A DNA stretch of 64,000 nt from assembly GCF_008039875.1 (NCBI RefSeq), contig NZ_VRUU01000015.1:1-64000 (forward strand). Direction: 5' to 3'. Below are positions 1 through 17,208 of this stretch, piece by piece. The position numbers were made by a program, and so were the translations under genes. Position 1 is the first letter of the stretch, and each line of letters begins with the position of its first letter. This stretch comes from Methylobacterium sp. WL119. Lineage in GTDB: Bacteria > Pseudomonadota > Alphaproteobacteria > Rhizobiales > Beijerinckiaceae. Under the pieces are notes generated by a model, which did not search any database, had not been told where the DNA came from, and saw only the letters and a program-made list of their open reading frames with translations.

Positions 1-124
1 CGACAACGTGACCATGGACGTCACGCTGATCGTGCCGGTGGCCATGGAGGAGAAGCTGCGCTTCGCCATCCGCGAGGGCGGCCGAACCGTCGGCGCCGGC
101 GTCGTCGCCGCCATCAACGCGTAG
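1..124 (+). CDS. tuf: Elongation factor Tu, C-terminal end (partial)
   Basis: The last 40 codons of EF-Tu, the GTPase that delivers aminoacyl-tRNA to the ribosome. The reading frame starts at base 2, continues from before the window and ends with TAG at 122-124. The tail contains [16 protein letters not shown] followed by RTVGAGVV, the near-invariant end of EF-Tu domain 3. Its position just before tRNA-Trp, secE and nusG is the usual bacterial order for a tuf copy. Only the C-terminus is visible, so the copy number cannot be judged here. Confidence 0.95.
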   Translation, partial: DNVTMDVTLIVPVAMEEKLRFAIREGGRTVGAGVVAAINA

Positions 125-141
125 TCGCTCGAGCGATTCGG

Positions 142-175
142 CACGGCCGGCGGTCTTCGCCGGCCGTGTCTCGTC
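142..175 (+). terminator. Hairpin terminator after tuf
   Basis: A perfect 10-bp stem (142-151 pairing with 159-168, loop GGTCTTC) begins 17 bases after the tuf stop codon. The following TCTCGTC is only weakly T-rich, so this is a plausible but not textbook intrinsic terminator. Confidence 0.6.
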
Positions 176-315
176 GCGGAGGCCGCGGGATCGGCTCGCG
201 ACCCCGTTGTCACCGCCTGACATCGGCATTCCATCCCTCCCTGCCGACCCCGAGCTTGACAGGGAGCCGTCGGTTTATTTTCCTGCCATCCGCGACGAGC
301 CGCGGAGCCCCAGGA

Positions 316-1227
316 ATGAACACCGCCATCGGGTTTCCGTGGCCGACGCGCCGCCTGTGGCTCGCCGCCGCCGCGAGCGCGATCCTGATTTGCCCGGCCC
401 GTGCCGACGCCCTGAGCGACGGACGCTTCCGCGACGAGGTGGCGGCCATCCTGCGGGCGATCCGGCCGGGCGCGGAGATCCGCCGCGACCGTGATCCGGG
501 ACAGATCCTGGTCGGCCGCAGCACGATCGCCCTCACCAACCTGTATCCGCGGGTCGCCCCGCTCGCCGGCGACGCGCGCAGGCGGATGATCGAAGCGTAT
601 CTCGTCACCGCGCTGAAGGACATGGACGCGGCGCCGTCGCCCGGCGAGCCGAGCCTCGCGGCGATCCGGGCGCAGCTGCGCCCGCAGCTCCTGCCGCGCG
701 CGATCCTCGCCCAGGTGCCGGACCTCGCCACGCGGACCTTCTCGGAGACCCTGGTCGTGGCCTACGTCATCGATGGGGCGGACCGGATGCGCTACCTGAC
801 CCGGCCGATGCTCGAAGGGTGGGGCGTCGATGCCGCGGCGATCCGAACCGCCATCGAGGTTCCGGCGCTGGCCAACCTCGCCGAGGCCTCGAAGGAGGCC
901 GCGTTCGCCCTCGCGGTCGACGGCGGCACCCCCATCCTCGCCATGACCAATGCCGGCGATGACTACGACGCCGCACGGCTGATGTTGCCCGGCTATCTCG
1001 ACGAGATCCGCACGGCGCTGAAAGCCGATGGCATCACGGTCGCGATCCCGACCCGCGACCTGCTGATGGCGTGGCCCGCCGACAGCAAGGCCCGCATCGC
1101 CCTCGCCGCGGAGGTGCGCGACCGGCTGCGGAAGGGCCCTTACGGCCGCAGCGACGAGCTCTTCCGCTTCGACCGAACGGGACTGCGCCCGCTGACGGCG
1201 GCGGAGCGGGCCGATCACGGTCGGTGA
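316..1227 (+). CDS. DUF1444 (YtpQ-like) family protein, probably secreted
   Basis: 303-residue protein of unknown function. The ATG at 316 has a short purine-rich site just before it and gives a clean signal peptide: MNTAIGFPW, a hydrophobic stretch, then PARADA. The longer frame back to 166 is unlikely because it crosses the tuf terminator region. The body matches the DUF1444 layout: an N-terminal alpha/beta segment with LTNLYPRVAP (around residue 75), a central VVAYVIDGADRMRYLT strand, and a C-terminal RDLLMAWP segment. DUF1444 proteins are often cytoplasmic (YtpQ of Bacillus); the signal peptide is unusual and suggests a periplasmic role here. A CTTGAC box lies at 255-260, but no convincing -10 is visible. 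Family assignment is from memory of conserved segments; function unknown. Confidence 0.75.
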   Translation: MNTAIGFPWPTRRLWLAAAASAILICPARADALSDGRFRDEVAAILRAIRPGAEIRRDRDPGQILVGRSTIALTNLYPRVAPLAGDARRRMIEAYLVTALKDMDAAPSPGEPSLAAIRAQLRPQLLPRAILAQVPDLATRTFSETLVVAYVIDGADRMRYLTRPMLEGWGVDAAAIRTAIEVPALANLAEASKEAAFALAVDGGTPILAMTNAGDDYDAARLMLPGYLDEIRTALKADGITVAIPTRDLLMAWPADSKARIALAAEVRDRLRKGPYGRSDELFRFDRTGLRPLTAAERADHGR

Positions 1228-1289
1228 CGCATTTCCGGCGTTCCCGGCTCTTGCATCCCGGCGCCCGATCGGGCATTGGGCGTCGCGAT

Positions 1290-1366
1290 AGGAGTGTAGC
1301 TCAACTGGTCAGAGCGCCGGTCTCCAAAACCGGAGGTTGCGGGTTCGAGTCCCTCCACTCCTGCCA
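1290..1366 (+). tRNA. trnW: tRNA-Trp (anticodon CCA)
   Basis: A full cloverleaf: acceptor AGGAGTG (1290-1296) pairs with CACTCCT (1356-1362); the anticodon arm CCGGTCTCCAAAACCGG carries CCA; the T arm is GCGGGTTCGAGTCCCTC; the 3' CCA is encoded. It sits between tuf and secE, its classical bacterial position. Confidence 0.97.
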
Positions 1367-1548
1367 GTCTGCATTTCCTGCCGTTCCAAGCCACGCTCCT
1401 GACGCTCGCGACGCGCCGCGGCTGTCGACAACCCCGACGACTTGCGCTAGAGCGGGCGCACTCCGAGATCGATGTCGGCTGTCGGTTCGGGCTCGTTCGG
1501 GCGAGCTTCCGAACCCGTCGTCATTCTCGAAACCCGGTTCCTGACGCC

Positions 1549-1845
1549 ATGGCATCGAACGAAGCGACCAAGAAGGCCGATCCGGCGCGCAGCCCGGTCC
1601 GCGGCGCGGCTTCCCAGCCGCCGCAGCGCAACGCTCCGCCGGCCCGGCCCGCGCCGAAGCGCGTCGGCCCGCTGGAGTTCCTCGGGCAGGTGCGCGACGA
1701 GGGCCGCAAGGTCACGTGGCCGACCCGCAAGGAGACCACGGTCACCACGATTATGGTCTTCGTGATGGTGGTGGTCGCGAGCCTGTTCTTCACGGTGGTC
1801 GACCAGGGCCTTCGCTACCTCGTCGGCCTGATCCTGGGCCTGTAG
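1549..1845 (+). CDS. secE: Preprotein translocase subunit SecE
   Basis: 98-residue membrane subunit of the SecYEG channel. The N-terminal half is a basic, Ala/Pro-rich cytoplasmic extension common in alphaproteobacteria. The conserved amphipathic segment VRDEGRKVTWPTRKET (around residues 46-61) precedes the single transmembrane helix, IMVFVMVVVASLFFTVVDQG (about 66-85). This is the minimal one-helix form, unlike the three-helix SecE of E. coli. It lies immediately upstream of nusG, the standard secE-nusG pair. The ATG at 1549 is the natural start; the GC-rich space back to tRNA-Trp holds no other gene. Confidence 0.96.
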   Translation: MASNEATKKADPARSPVRGAASQPPQRNAPPARPAPKRVGPLEFLGQVRDEGRKVTWPTRKETTVTTIMVFVMVVVASLFFTVVDQGLRYLVGLILGL

Positions 1846-1905
1846 GCAACACACACCGTCCGCGGGCCCCGGCCCGACGCGAACATGCAGGAGTCGATCA
1901 GAACC

Positions 1906-2439
1906 GTGTCGAAGCGCTGGTACATCGTCCACGCCTACTCGAACTTCGAGAACAAGGTCGCCCAGTCCATCAAGGATCAGGCGGCCCAGCGTGGGCTCAT
2001 GGACCTCTTCGAGGAGGTGATGGTCCCGACCGAGAAGGTCGTCGAGGTCCGCCGCGGCCGCAAGGTCGACGCGGAGCGGAAGTTCTTCCCCGGCTACGTG
2101 CTGGTGAAGTGCGACCTCACCGACGAGGTCTACCACCTGATCAAGAACACCCCGAAGGTCACGGGCTTCCTCGGCGCCGACAAGTCGAAGCCGGTGCCGA
2201 TCCCGGACGCCGAGGCCGAGCGGATCAAGGGCCAGGTCGCCGAGGGCGTCGACCGTCCGAAGCCGTCGATCTCCTTCGAGATCGGCGAGACCGTCCGCGT
2301 CGCCGACGGCCCCTTCGCCTCGTTCAACGGCACCGTCGAGGAAGTCGACGAGAGCCGCTCGCGCCTGAAGGTCGCCGTGTCGATCTTCGGCCGCGCCACC
2401 CCGGTGGAACTCGAATACGCCCAGGTCGAGAAGGCCTGA
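1906..2439 (+). CDS. nusG: Transcription termination/antitermination protein NusG
   Basis: NusG binds the RNA polymerase clamp and links it to Rho or to ribosomal protein S10. The N-terminal NGN domain starts with [20 protein letters not shown], and the C-terminal KOW domain carries [21 protein letters not shown] prefer the GTG at 1906, giving 177 residues and the family-typical start before [10 protein letters not shown]. An in-frame ATG at 1885 would add seven residues (MQESIRT); the AGGAG at 1889-1893 could serve the GTG but lies a little far upstream. It is co-directional with secE and followed by rplK after a 235-base gap. Confidence 0.95.
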   Translation: MSKRWYIVHAYSNFENKVAQSIKDQAAQRGLMDLFEEVMVPTEKVVEVRRGRKVDAERKFFPGYVLVKCDLTDEVYHLIKNTPKVTGFLGADKSKPVPIPDAEAERIKGQVAEGVDRPKPSISFEIGETVRVADGPFASFNGTVEEVDESRSRLKVAVSIFGRATPVELEYAQVEKA

Positions 2440-2674
2440 CGTAGAGCGGATCGGGAGGAGCGAATAGCGGATCGAGGGCACCGCGCCCTTTCGGATCGGC
2501 CGATGCGATGCACCGGCCTACCCATTCCGTCTTCGCTGCTTCCTGTTCGCGAAAGCCCGCGGAAGGCCCGCCCGGTTCGCCGCCGGGGCCAACGGTCCGC
2601 ACCGCGACCTGCAACCGCCCGTCCGACCGAGCCTCAGGCAGCCCGGCGGCGCGCAATCATTTGGGAGCAGTCCC

Positions 2675-3124
2675 ATGGCGAAGAAGATCACGGGCTACGT
2701 GAAGCTTCAAGTCCCGGCCGGCGCCGCCAACCCGTCGCCGCCGATCGGTCCCGCGCTCGGTCAGCGCGGCCTCAACATCATGGAATTCTGCAAGGCCTTC
2801 AACGCGAAGACCGCGCAGATCGAGAAGGGAACCCCGATCCCGGTCGTGATCACGGCCTACCAGGATCGCAGCTTCACCTTCGAGATGAAGCAGCCGCCGG
2901 TCACCTTCTTCCTGAAGAAGGCCGCGGGCCTGAAGATCGGCAAGAAGCCGGCCTCCGGCTCCAAGACCCCCGGCAAGGGCCCGACCGTCGGCAAGGTCTC
3001 CGAGGCGCAGCTTCGCGAGATCGCCGAGAAGAAGATGCCCGACCTGAACTGCGATTCGGTGGATGCCGCCGTCGCGATGATCCGTGGCTCCGCGCGGGCC
3101 ATGGGCCTCGAAGTCACCGCGTAA
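2675..3124 (+). CDS. rplK: 50S ribosomal protein L11
   Basis: 149 residues. L11 binds 23S rRNA helices 43/44 in the GTPase centre. The N-terminal domain contains [20 protein letters not shown] and [16 protein letters not shown]; the proline-rich [11 protein letters not shown] motif (about 21-31) is the thiostrepton-site face. The C-terminal RNA-binding domain ends in the segment around [26 protein letters not shown] ribosome-binding site lies just before the ATG. The 2440-2674 space upstream shows no gene, so a leader or promoter there is likely but could not be resolved. Confidence 0.97.
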   Translation: MAKKITGYVKLQVPAGAANPSPPIGPALGQRGLNIMEFCKAFNAKTAQIEKGTPIPVVITAYQDRSFTFEMKQPPVTFFLKKAAGLKIGKKPASGSKTPGKGPTVGKVSEAQLREIAEKKMPDLNCDSVDAAVAMIRGSARAMGLEVTA

Positions 3125-3136
3125 GGGGAGGGCACC

Positions 3137-3835
3137 ATGGCACACGAAGGCAAGCGCATCCGCGCCGCCCGCGAGGGCATCGACCCGACCAAGCTCTACG
3201 GGATCGCCGAGGCGATCGCGATGGTGAAGGCCAAGGCCAATGCCAAGTTCGACGAGACCGTCGAGGTCTCGATGAACCTCGGCGTCGACCCGCGCCACGC
3301 CGACCAGATGGTCCGCGGCGTCTGCAACCTGCCCAACGGCTCCGGCCGGACGGTGCGGGTGGCGGTGTTCGCCCGCGGCGCCAAGGCGGACGACGCCCGG
3401 GCGGCCGGTGCCGACATCGTCGGCGCCGAGGACCTGCTCGAGATCGTCCAGGGCGGCAAGATCGAGTTCGATCGCTGCATCGCCACCCCGGACATGATGC
3501 CGCTCGTCGGCCGGCTCGGTAAGGTGCTCGGCCCCCGCGGCCTGATGCCGAACCCGAAGGTCGGCACCGTCACCATGGACGTGAAGTCCGCGGTCGCCGG
3601 CGCCAAGGGCGGCTCGGTCGAGTTCCGCGTCGAGAAGGCGGGCATCGTCCACGCCGGCATCGGCAAGGTCTCGTTCGACGAGGCCAAGCTCGTCGAGAAC
3701 ATCAAGGCGTTCGCCGACGCGGTGGCCAAGGCCAAGCCCGCCGGCTCCAAGGGCACCTACATCCAGCGCATCGCCGTCACCTCGACGATGGGCCCGGGCG
3801 TGAAGGTCGAGCCGGGCTCCGTCCTCGGCGCCTGA
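3137..3835 (+). CDS. rplA: 50S ribosomal protein L1
   Basis: 232 residues, 12 bases after rplK, with GGGGAGGG as ribosome-binding site. L1 forms the mobile L1 stalk that helps release deacylated tRNA, and in many bacteria it represses its own rplKA mRNA. Diagnostic segments are [19 protein letters not shown] at the N-terminus, [19 protein letters not shown], the [16 protein letters not shown] signature (about 131-146), and [18 protein letters not shown] near the end. It closes the rplKA unit and is followed at once by a strong intrinsic terminator. Confidence 0.97.
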   Translation: MAHEGKRIRAAREGIDPTKLYGIAEAIAMVKAKANAKFDETVEVSMNLGVDPRHADQMVRGVCNLPNGSGRTVRVAVFARGAKADDARAAGADIVGAEDLLEIVQGGKIEFDRCIATPDMMPLVGRLGKVLGPRGLMPNPKVGTVTMDVKSAVAGAKGGSVEFRVEKAGIVHAGIGKVSFDEAKLVENIKAFADAVAKAKPAGSKGTYIQRIAVTSTMGPGVKVEPGSVLGA

Positions 3836-3863
3836 CCGTCCCGCTACGACGACACGATCGAAG

Positions 3864-3893
3864 CGCCCGGCCCCTGCGGCCGGGCGTTTTTCG
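3864..3893 (+). terminator. Rho-independent terminator after rplA
   Basis: A perfect 9-bp GC stem (3864-3872 with 3878-3886, loop CCTGC) is followed directly by TTTTTC. It ends the secE-nusG-rplKA unit, so the later rplJL-rpoBC genes need their own promoter. Confidence 0.9.
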
Positions 3894-4057
3894 TTGCGCG
3901 TCGTGCCGGGTCCCGGACAGCCGAAGCATCGGCCGAGGGTGATCCGGGACCCTGCGCAGACAGCCCCGCGGAGCGGCCCCCGCACCCGGCGATCACGATG
4001 CAGATTGCCGCGGCGAAGGGGGGCGCCAACGGTCGCAGCTGTGCTAAATAGAGCGCC

Positions 4058-5701
4058 ATGCGATGCAACCTCTCCGTTCAGACCCAGCGACGCATCCTGT
4101 GCGTCTTCCCCGCCTACACGCCGTCCTTCGGGACCTTCTCCCACGCCTACCCGCTGATGGGCGGCGTGAAGGCCTTCATGCCGCCCCAGGGCCTGCTGCT
4201 GATCTCGGCCTACATGCCCGAGACCTGGGAGTGCCGGTTCGTCGACGAGAACATCAAGCGCGCCACCCCTGAGGAGTTCGCCTGGGCCGACGCGGTGTTC
4301 GTGTCGGGCATGCACATCCAGGAGCCGCAGATCCACGAGATCGCCAAGCGCGCGCACGCCGCGGGCAAGGTGACGGTGCTCGGCGGCCCCTCGGTCTCCG
4401 GCGCCCCCGAGAAGTATCCCGACTTCGACTACCTCCACATGGGCGAGATCGGCGACGCCACGGACGCGCTCGTCGCGATCCTCGACTGCGACCTGGCGCG
4501 GCCCCCGTCCCAGGTCCGGCTCGAGACCAAGGAGCGGCTGCCGCTCTCGGACTTCCCGGCGCCGGCCTACGAGGCGGCCCCGCTGAAGCGCTACCTGATC
4601 GGCTCGCTGCAATTCTCCTCGGGCTGCCCCTACCGCTGCGAGTTCTGCGACATCCCGCAGCTCTACGGGCGCCAGCCGCGGCTGAAGAGCCCCGAGCAGA
4701 TGTGCGCCGAGCTCGACGCGATCATCAGCCAGCCCGGCCACCCGGCGGTGGTCTACTTCGTCGACGACAACTTCATCGCCAACCGCAAGGCGACACGGGA
4801 CATGCTCCCGCACCTCGTCGCGTGGCAGAAGAAGAACGACTACCCGCTCCAGTTCGCCTGCGAGGCGACCCTCAACATGGCCAAGCAGCCCGAGATCCTC
4901 GAGCTGATGCGGCAGGCGAACTTCATGACCGTGTTCGTCGGCATCGAGACGCCGGAGGAGGACGCGCTTAAGGGCATCGACAAGACCCACAACGCCGCCG
5001 TGCCGATGTACGGCGCGATCGAGACGCTGAACTCCTACGGCCTCGAGGTGACGTCGGGCATCATCCTCGGCCTCGACTCCGACTCGGACGCCTCCGAGCA
5101 GTACCTGATCGACTTCATCGACAAGTCGGGCATCCCGGTCCTGACGATCAACATCCTCCAGGCCCTGCCGAAGACGCCGCTTTGGGACCGGCTGCAGCGG
5201 GAAGGGCGCCTCGTCCACGACGCGGCGCTCGAGTCGAACGTCCTGTTCAAGCGCCCGCACGACACCGTGGTGTCGAGCTGGCGCCGGGCGATCGCGCACG
5301 CCTACGCGCCGGAGAAGATCTTCGAGCGCTTCAAGCACCAGTGCGCGACGACCTACCCGAATCGCATCGTCACCCCGACGAAGGGCAAGCTGACCTTCAC
5401 CAACCTGCGCCGCGGGCTGATCCTCGGGTTCAACATCATCACCCGGGTGGGCATCTTCTCGGATTACCGCAAGCCGTTCTGGTCGGCGGCCGTCTACGCC
5501 CTGAGGCGTGGGCAGATCGAGGCGGTGTTCAACATGGGCTTCGTCGCCCACCACCTGATCCGATTCACCCGCGAGGCCCTGCGCGGCGAGCACAACGCCT
5601 CGTTCTACGCGGCCAAGGCCGCCGAGACCGAGGCGGCGCGGCAGCGCTCGTGGTGGGAGAACGCGCGCAAGCGCTTCGTGCCGGAGCGCGAGGCCGCCTA
5701 A
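4058..5701 (+). CDS. hpnP: B12-binding radical SAM protein, probable hopanoid C-2 methylase HpnP
   Basis: 547 residues. Layout: a cobalamin-binding Rossmann domain (about 14-145, starting RILCVFPAYTPSFGTFSHAY), then a radical SAM domain with the 4Fe-4S motif CPYRCEFC (Cys190, Cys194, Cys197), then a DUF4070-like C-terminal region with ALPKTPLWDRL. This arrangement and the MPPQGLLLISAYMP and FVDENIKRAT segments match HpnP, which methylates carbon 2 of the hopanoid A ring in Methylobacterium, Rhodopseudomonas and cyanobacteria. HpnJ, HpnH and HpnR have different N-terminal sequences. Its position between rplA and rplJ is unusual, and no other hopanoid gene lies nearby. Another B12 radical SAM methylase is possible. 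The ATG at 4058 follows a 222-base non-coding gap with the rplA terminator. Confidence 0.72.
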   Translation: MRCNLSVQTQRRILCVFPAYTPSFGTFSHAYPLMGGVKAFMPPQGLLLISAYMPETWECRFVDENIKRATPEEFAWADAVFVSGMHIQEPQIHEIAKRAHAAGKVTVLGGPSVSGAPEKYPDFDYLHMGEIGDATDALVAILDCDLARPPSQVRLETKERLPLSDFPAPAYEAAPLKRYLIGSLQFSSGCPYRCEFCDIPQLYGRQPRLKSPEQMCAELDAIISQPGHPAVVYFVDDNFIANRKATRDMLPHLVAWQKKNDYPLQFACEATLNMAKQPEILELMRQANFMTVFVGIETPEEDALKGIDKTHNAAVPMYGAIETLNSYGLEVTSGIILGLDSDSDASEQYLIDFIDKSGIPVLTINILQALPKTPLWDRLQREGRLVHDAALESNVLFKRPHDTVVSSWRRAIAHAYAPEKIFERFKHQCATTYPNRIVTPTKGKLTFTNLRRGLILGFNIITRVGIFSDYRKPFWSAAVYALRRGQIEAVFNMGFVAHHLIRFTREALRGEHNASFYAAKAAETEAARQRSWWENARKRFVPEREAA

Positions 5702-5725
5702 CCGAGCGGGCCGACCGTCGAGACG

Positions 5726-6727
5726 TTACCGGGCTGTGTCCGAGACGGCGATGCGGTAGCGCCACGGCGGCGCTCCGAGCCCCAACACCGAGAGCGTGTT
5801 CCATCGGGCGAGGAGCCGATGTGCGAGCATCGGGCCCAGGATGCCGAAGGCCGTCCCCGAGATCAGGTAGACCATGGGGTCGGGCGGAACGTGCAGGCGC
5901 GTCATGGCCACGCGCAGGCCGGCCGCGGCCAGCGAGTGCATGACGAAGATCGAGAGCGAGAGCAGGCCGACCGTGGCGAGCGCGCCGCCACCGATACGCT
6001 TACTCACCCACACGACGCCGAGAATGCCGAGACAACAGGCAGGTAGCGCCGCTAGCGCCATCGGGCTGAAGCCGGAGACCGTCCAGGCCCCCACGACCGC
6101 CAGGGCGAAGCCCGTCCAGATGAGTGCGATCCCCGACAGGCTCACCGGCGTCCGCCAAGCCGCCACGGCGTGCCCGGCATAGGCACCTGCGAGATAGAAC
6201 GGAAGGTTGTGCAGGGTCAGCGCGAGGCTTGGAACCTCCGGGAGTTGAAAGAAGATCACGAATCCCGCCGCCGCGATGGCGGCGAACAGTCTGCGATCGG
6301 GAATCATGGCGGCCAGCACGTGGCAGATCAGAAGGGCGTAGAGAAACCAAAGCGGTCCGAGGGGACGGTACGGGAAGGCGAGAAGGTCGGCGGGAGTGAC
6401 ATGCGTGTTGATGTCCTGCGCCAGCAGGATCATCACGCTGCCCTGGATGAACGTCCAGATCACGTAGGGAAGGCCGATCGTCCAGAGCTTGGCTTGGAGA
6501 AACGGCACCCGTCCGCGTCGCAGGCTCCCGGGCAGGTTCAGTCCGGCCAGGAAGAAGAACAGCGGCATGTGGAAGGTGTACAGACCGAAATCCACCCACT
6601 GGGTCGCGGATGTGTCAGGCACGATCCCCGCCTTGACGGTTCCCCGGAGGACGTGGCCGAACACGACCAGAATGATCCCGATGCCGCGCGCGACGTCGAT
6701 CCAGTCCTGCCGTTGTACGCGCTGCAT
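5726..6727 (-). CDS. Acyltransferase 3 family integral membrane protein
   Basis: 333 residues, convergent with the hpnP-like gene. It starts RQDWIDVARGIGIILVVFGHVLRG, the typical acyltransferase-3 entry: an aspartate before the first helix and the catalytic-type histidine in FGHV. About ten hydrophobic segments follow, including TFHMPLFFFLAGL and LWFLYALLICHVLAAMI. Such enzymes move acetyl or succinyl groups onto sugars of exopolysaccharide, O-antigen, osmoregulated glucans or Nod factors at the inner membrane. The substrate cannot be deduced. It is the only minus-strand gene within the ribosomal/RNA polymerase cluster. Sequence downstream of its start (6728-7447) is the rplJ control region. 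Confidence 0.85.
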   Translation of the reverse strand: MQRVQRQDWIDVARGIGIILVVFGHVLRGTVKAGIVPDTSATQWVDFGLYTFHMPLFFFLAGLNLPGSLRRGRVPFLQAKLWTIGLPYVIWTFIQGSVMILLAQDINTHVTPADLLAFPYRPLGPLWFLYALLICHVLAAMIPDRRLFAAIAAAGFVIFFQLPEVPSLALTLHNLPFYLAGAYAGHAVAAWRTPVSLSGIALIWTGFALAVVGAWTVSGFSPMALAALPACCLGILGVVWVSKRIGGGALATVGLLSLSIFVMHSLAAAGLRVAMTRLHVPPDPMVYLISGTAFGILGPMLAHRLLARWNTLSVLGLGAPPWRYRIAVSDTAR

Positions 6728-6983
6728 GGGACTCGCCTCGAGGTCGGGCTGCGCGGCACACGGCCATGACGACGCCCGAACCTTCAGCGCAATCGGTCGA
6801 AATCCCGCAGCCCGGTGGAGAGCTTATCAAGCGTCGGAAAAGGCCGACCATCCGCACCGAATCGCAAATCCAACGCAGAGTCCGTCCGAGAAGCCGCTCG
6901 GAGCCATCGACCGGCTCGGGTAGGAGTTCGGCCACCCGAGGACACCGCGCGTTTGCCTAAGTCGGAAAAGTCGCGTCTCGGCC

Positions 6984-7012
6984 CTTGGCAGGCGGCTTGC
7001 TTGGCTCTATAC
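6984..7012 (+). promoter_or_regulatory. Sigma-70-type promoter for rplJL-rpoBC
   Basis: CTTGGC, 17 bases, CTATAC: an excellent match to the alphaproteobacterial CTTGAC-N17-CTATAT housekeeping consensus, in the only long gap after the rplA terminator. Confidence 0.7.
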
Positions 7013-7156
7013 ACCGCGCTCCACGCAATTTTCATGTTTGTTCAGGGAGCCCGTCCGCCCGGTCGGGTTCCGTATCGAGACGCCGCCTGGGTGACCGGGC
7101 GTCGATGGCCGGCAGGACCTGAGGGGTGAAAACCTTTGAGGGCCGCGTCCGGCCAT

Positions 7157-7222
7157 GTCCTGTCCGAGACTGCAGGTGCCGGTTCGCCGGCTTAATCCCC
7201 CAACCTGCACAGACGGGGAAGA
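7157..7222 (+). promoter_or_regulatory. Ribosomal protein L10 leader (autoregulatory RNA)
   Basis: TGTCCGAGAC, TGCAGG, a small GCCGG/CCGGC hairpin, CTTAATC, CCTGCA and AGACGGGG follow in order. The TGCAGG/CCTGCA stem (7171-7176 with 7203-7208) and the CTTAATC element match the alphaproteobacterial L10 leader, where the L10-(L12) complex binds the mRNA to repress its own operon. It lies about 225 bases before the rplJ start. Confidence 0.75.
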
Positions 7223-7447
7223 CCGCATTTTCGAAGCGCCCGACCGATGAGGGACGGCGTGAAGGCATCGGTTTGAACCATCTCAGCCCTTAGGCATCGC
7301 ACCCCTCGCGGGGGCGGCACCGGGGGACAGGGCCGTGAAGCGTCGTCCAGGACGTTTTCGGCTTCCATGAGGCCGAAGATCCGTCCCGGGCGGCACGTGC
7401 AACCGGCGGACCCATTCTCGGGTTCCGCCCAACCGGAGAGAGCCCCA

Positions 7448-7966
7448 GTGGACAGGACAGCAAAAGCTGATCTCGTCTCGACGCTCAACGGCGTGTTCGC
7501 AAAGAGCGCCGTCGTCGTCGTGGCCCACTACAAAGGCCTCACGGTCGCCGAGATGCAGAAGCTGCGTTCGCAGATGAAGCTCGCCGGCGCCACCGTGCAG
7601 GTCGCGAAGAACAGCCTCGCCAGCATCGCTCTCGATGGCACGGACGTCGCCTCCATCAAGCCCCTCCTGAAGGGCCCGACCCTGCTCGCCTATTCGAGCG
7701 ATCCGGTCGCGGCCGCCAAGGTGGCGGTGGATTTCGCCAAGGCCAACGACAAGCTCGTGATCCTCGGCGGCGCCATGGGCGCGACCGCTCTGAACCCGGA
7801 CGGCGTGAAGGCCCTCGCCTCGCTCCCGTCCCTCGACGAACTGCGCGCCAAGATCGTGGGCCTCGTCCAGGCTCCCGCGACCAAGATCGCCCAGGTCGTC
7901 AATGCGCCGGCGGCCAAGCTCGCCCGCGTGTTCGGAGCCTATGCCACCAAGGACGAAGCGGCCTGA
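7448..7966 (+). CDS. rplJ: 50S ribosomal protein L10
   Basis: 172 residues from GTG at 7448, preceded by GGAGAG. This start gives [20 protein letters not shown], the usual alphaproteobacterial L10 N-terminus; the ATG at 7367 would add 27 residues from the leader. L10 anchors L7/L12 dimers to form the ribosomal stalk. The rRNA-binding N-terminal domain includes [20 protein letters not shown] and [11 protein letters not shown]; the C-terminal helix that binds L12 follows [20 protein letters not shown]. Expression is likely controlled by the leader RNA upstream. Confidence 0.96.
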   Translation: MDRTAKADLVSTLNGVFAKSAVVVVAHYKGLTVAEMQKLRSQMKLAGATVQVAKNSLASIALDGTDVASIKPLLKGPTLLAYSSDPVAAAKVAVDFAKANDKLVILGGAMGATALNPDGVKALASLPSLDELRAKIVGLVQAPATKIAQVVNAPAAKLARVFGAYATKDEAA

Positions 7967-8025
7967 CGGTCGTTTCCCCTTTCAAACCCATCCCTTCACA
8001 CCGATATCGTTAGAGGATCATCACC

Positions 8026-8400
<375 letters not shown>

Positions 8401-8434
8401 GCCGCGATGGGCCGATCCCCGGCCCGTCACCGCG

Positions 8435-8460
8435 CGGCCGGTTCCCTCGGGAGCCGGCCG
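8435..8460 (+). promoter_or_regulatory. Intergenic hairpin 1 between rplL and rpoB
   Basis: CGGCCGG (8435-8441) pairs with CCGGCCG (8454-8460) and the stem continues inward through TTCCC/GGGAG with one wobble pair, about 12 bp in all. No T-run follows, so it is more likely an attenuator or processing element than a full terminator. Confidence 0.55.
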
Positions 8461-8467
8461 TGACCGC

Positions 8468-8495
8468 AGCCCGCGGGTGTTCGCACCCGCGGGCT
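8468..8495 (+). promoter_or_regulatory. Intergenic hairpin 2 between rplL and rpoB
   Basis: A perfect 12-bp stem, AGCCCGCGGGTG (8468-8479) with CACCCGCGGGCT (8484-8495), capped by a TTCG tetraloop. No T-run follows. It lies 7 bases after the first hairpin. Confidence 0.6.
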
Positions 8496-8667
8496 GAGGC
8501 CGCTTCGGCGGCCGGCGGACCCTGAGACGGGTCCCGGCTCGGAACGAGCCGATCGAGATCATGAATTCGGGTGGCGCGGTCCGGCGGGACGCGAGCCATG
8601 GCCCGGCGCGGGAGTCGGCGAGACTTCCCCGGGCGACCAGGACGCGAAGATGGTGGAGCGAGGTCAC

Positions 8668-12792
<4,125 letters not shown>

Positions 12793-12810
12793 CCGAAACA
12801 AGACACCTCC

Positions 12811-12834
12811 CGTGCCGGCGCCAGCGCCGGCACG
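12811..12834 (+). promoter_or_regulatory. Hairpin in the rpoB-rpoC gap
   Basis: CGTGCCGGCG (12811-12820) pairs perfectly with CGCCGGCACG (12825-12834). No T-run follows. It lies 18 bases after the rpoB stop in a 179-base gap with no gene. Confidence 0.5.
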
Positions 12835-12971
12835 GTTCGAGCGGGGAGGGGCGGAGCCTCCGGACGGGCCGACGGCCAGCGGCGCCTTTGAAGGGCGCGG
12901 CGCCGAGTTGATTTCAGGACGTGGACGGCGCCGGCACAGGGCGCGCGTTCCCGTCAAGCAAGGAGCGGATC

Positions 12972-17183
<4,212 letters not shown>

Positions 17184-17208
17184 GCCGCGAAGCGATCCAC
17201 GACCTGCG

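Larger units (their letters stand above)
6728..7447 (+). other. Non-coding control region ahead of rplJL-rpoBC
   Basis: 720 bases without a convincing gene; short open frames here have no family features. It holds the divergent start of the acyltransferase (left edge), a sigma-70-type promoter (6984-7012) and the L10 leader structure (about 7157-7222). A leader of more than 400 nucleotides before rplJ would result. Confidence 0.7.

Noticed and set aside
166-315. Upstream extension of the DUF1444 gene to ATG 166
   Set aside because: It starts in the tuf terminator hairpin and hides the signal peptide; ATG 316 fits better.
1301-1555. Minus-strand frame containing WRDSNPQPPVLETGALT
   Set aside because: Antisense of tRNA-Trp; no other coding evidence.
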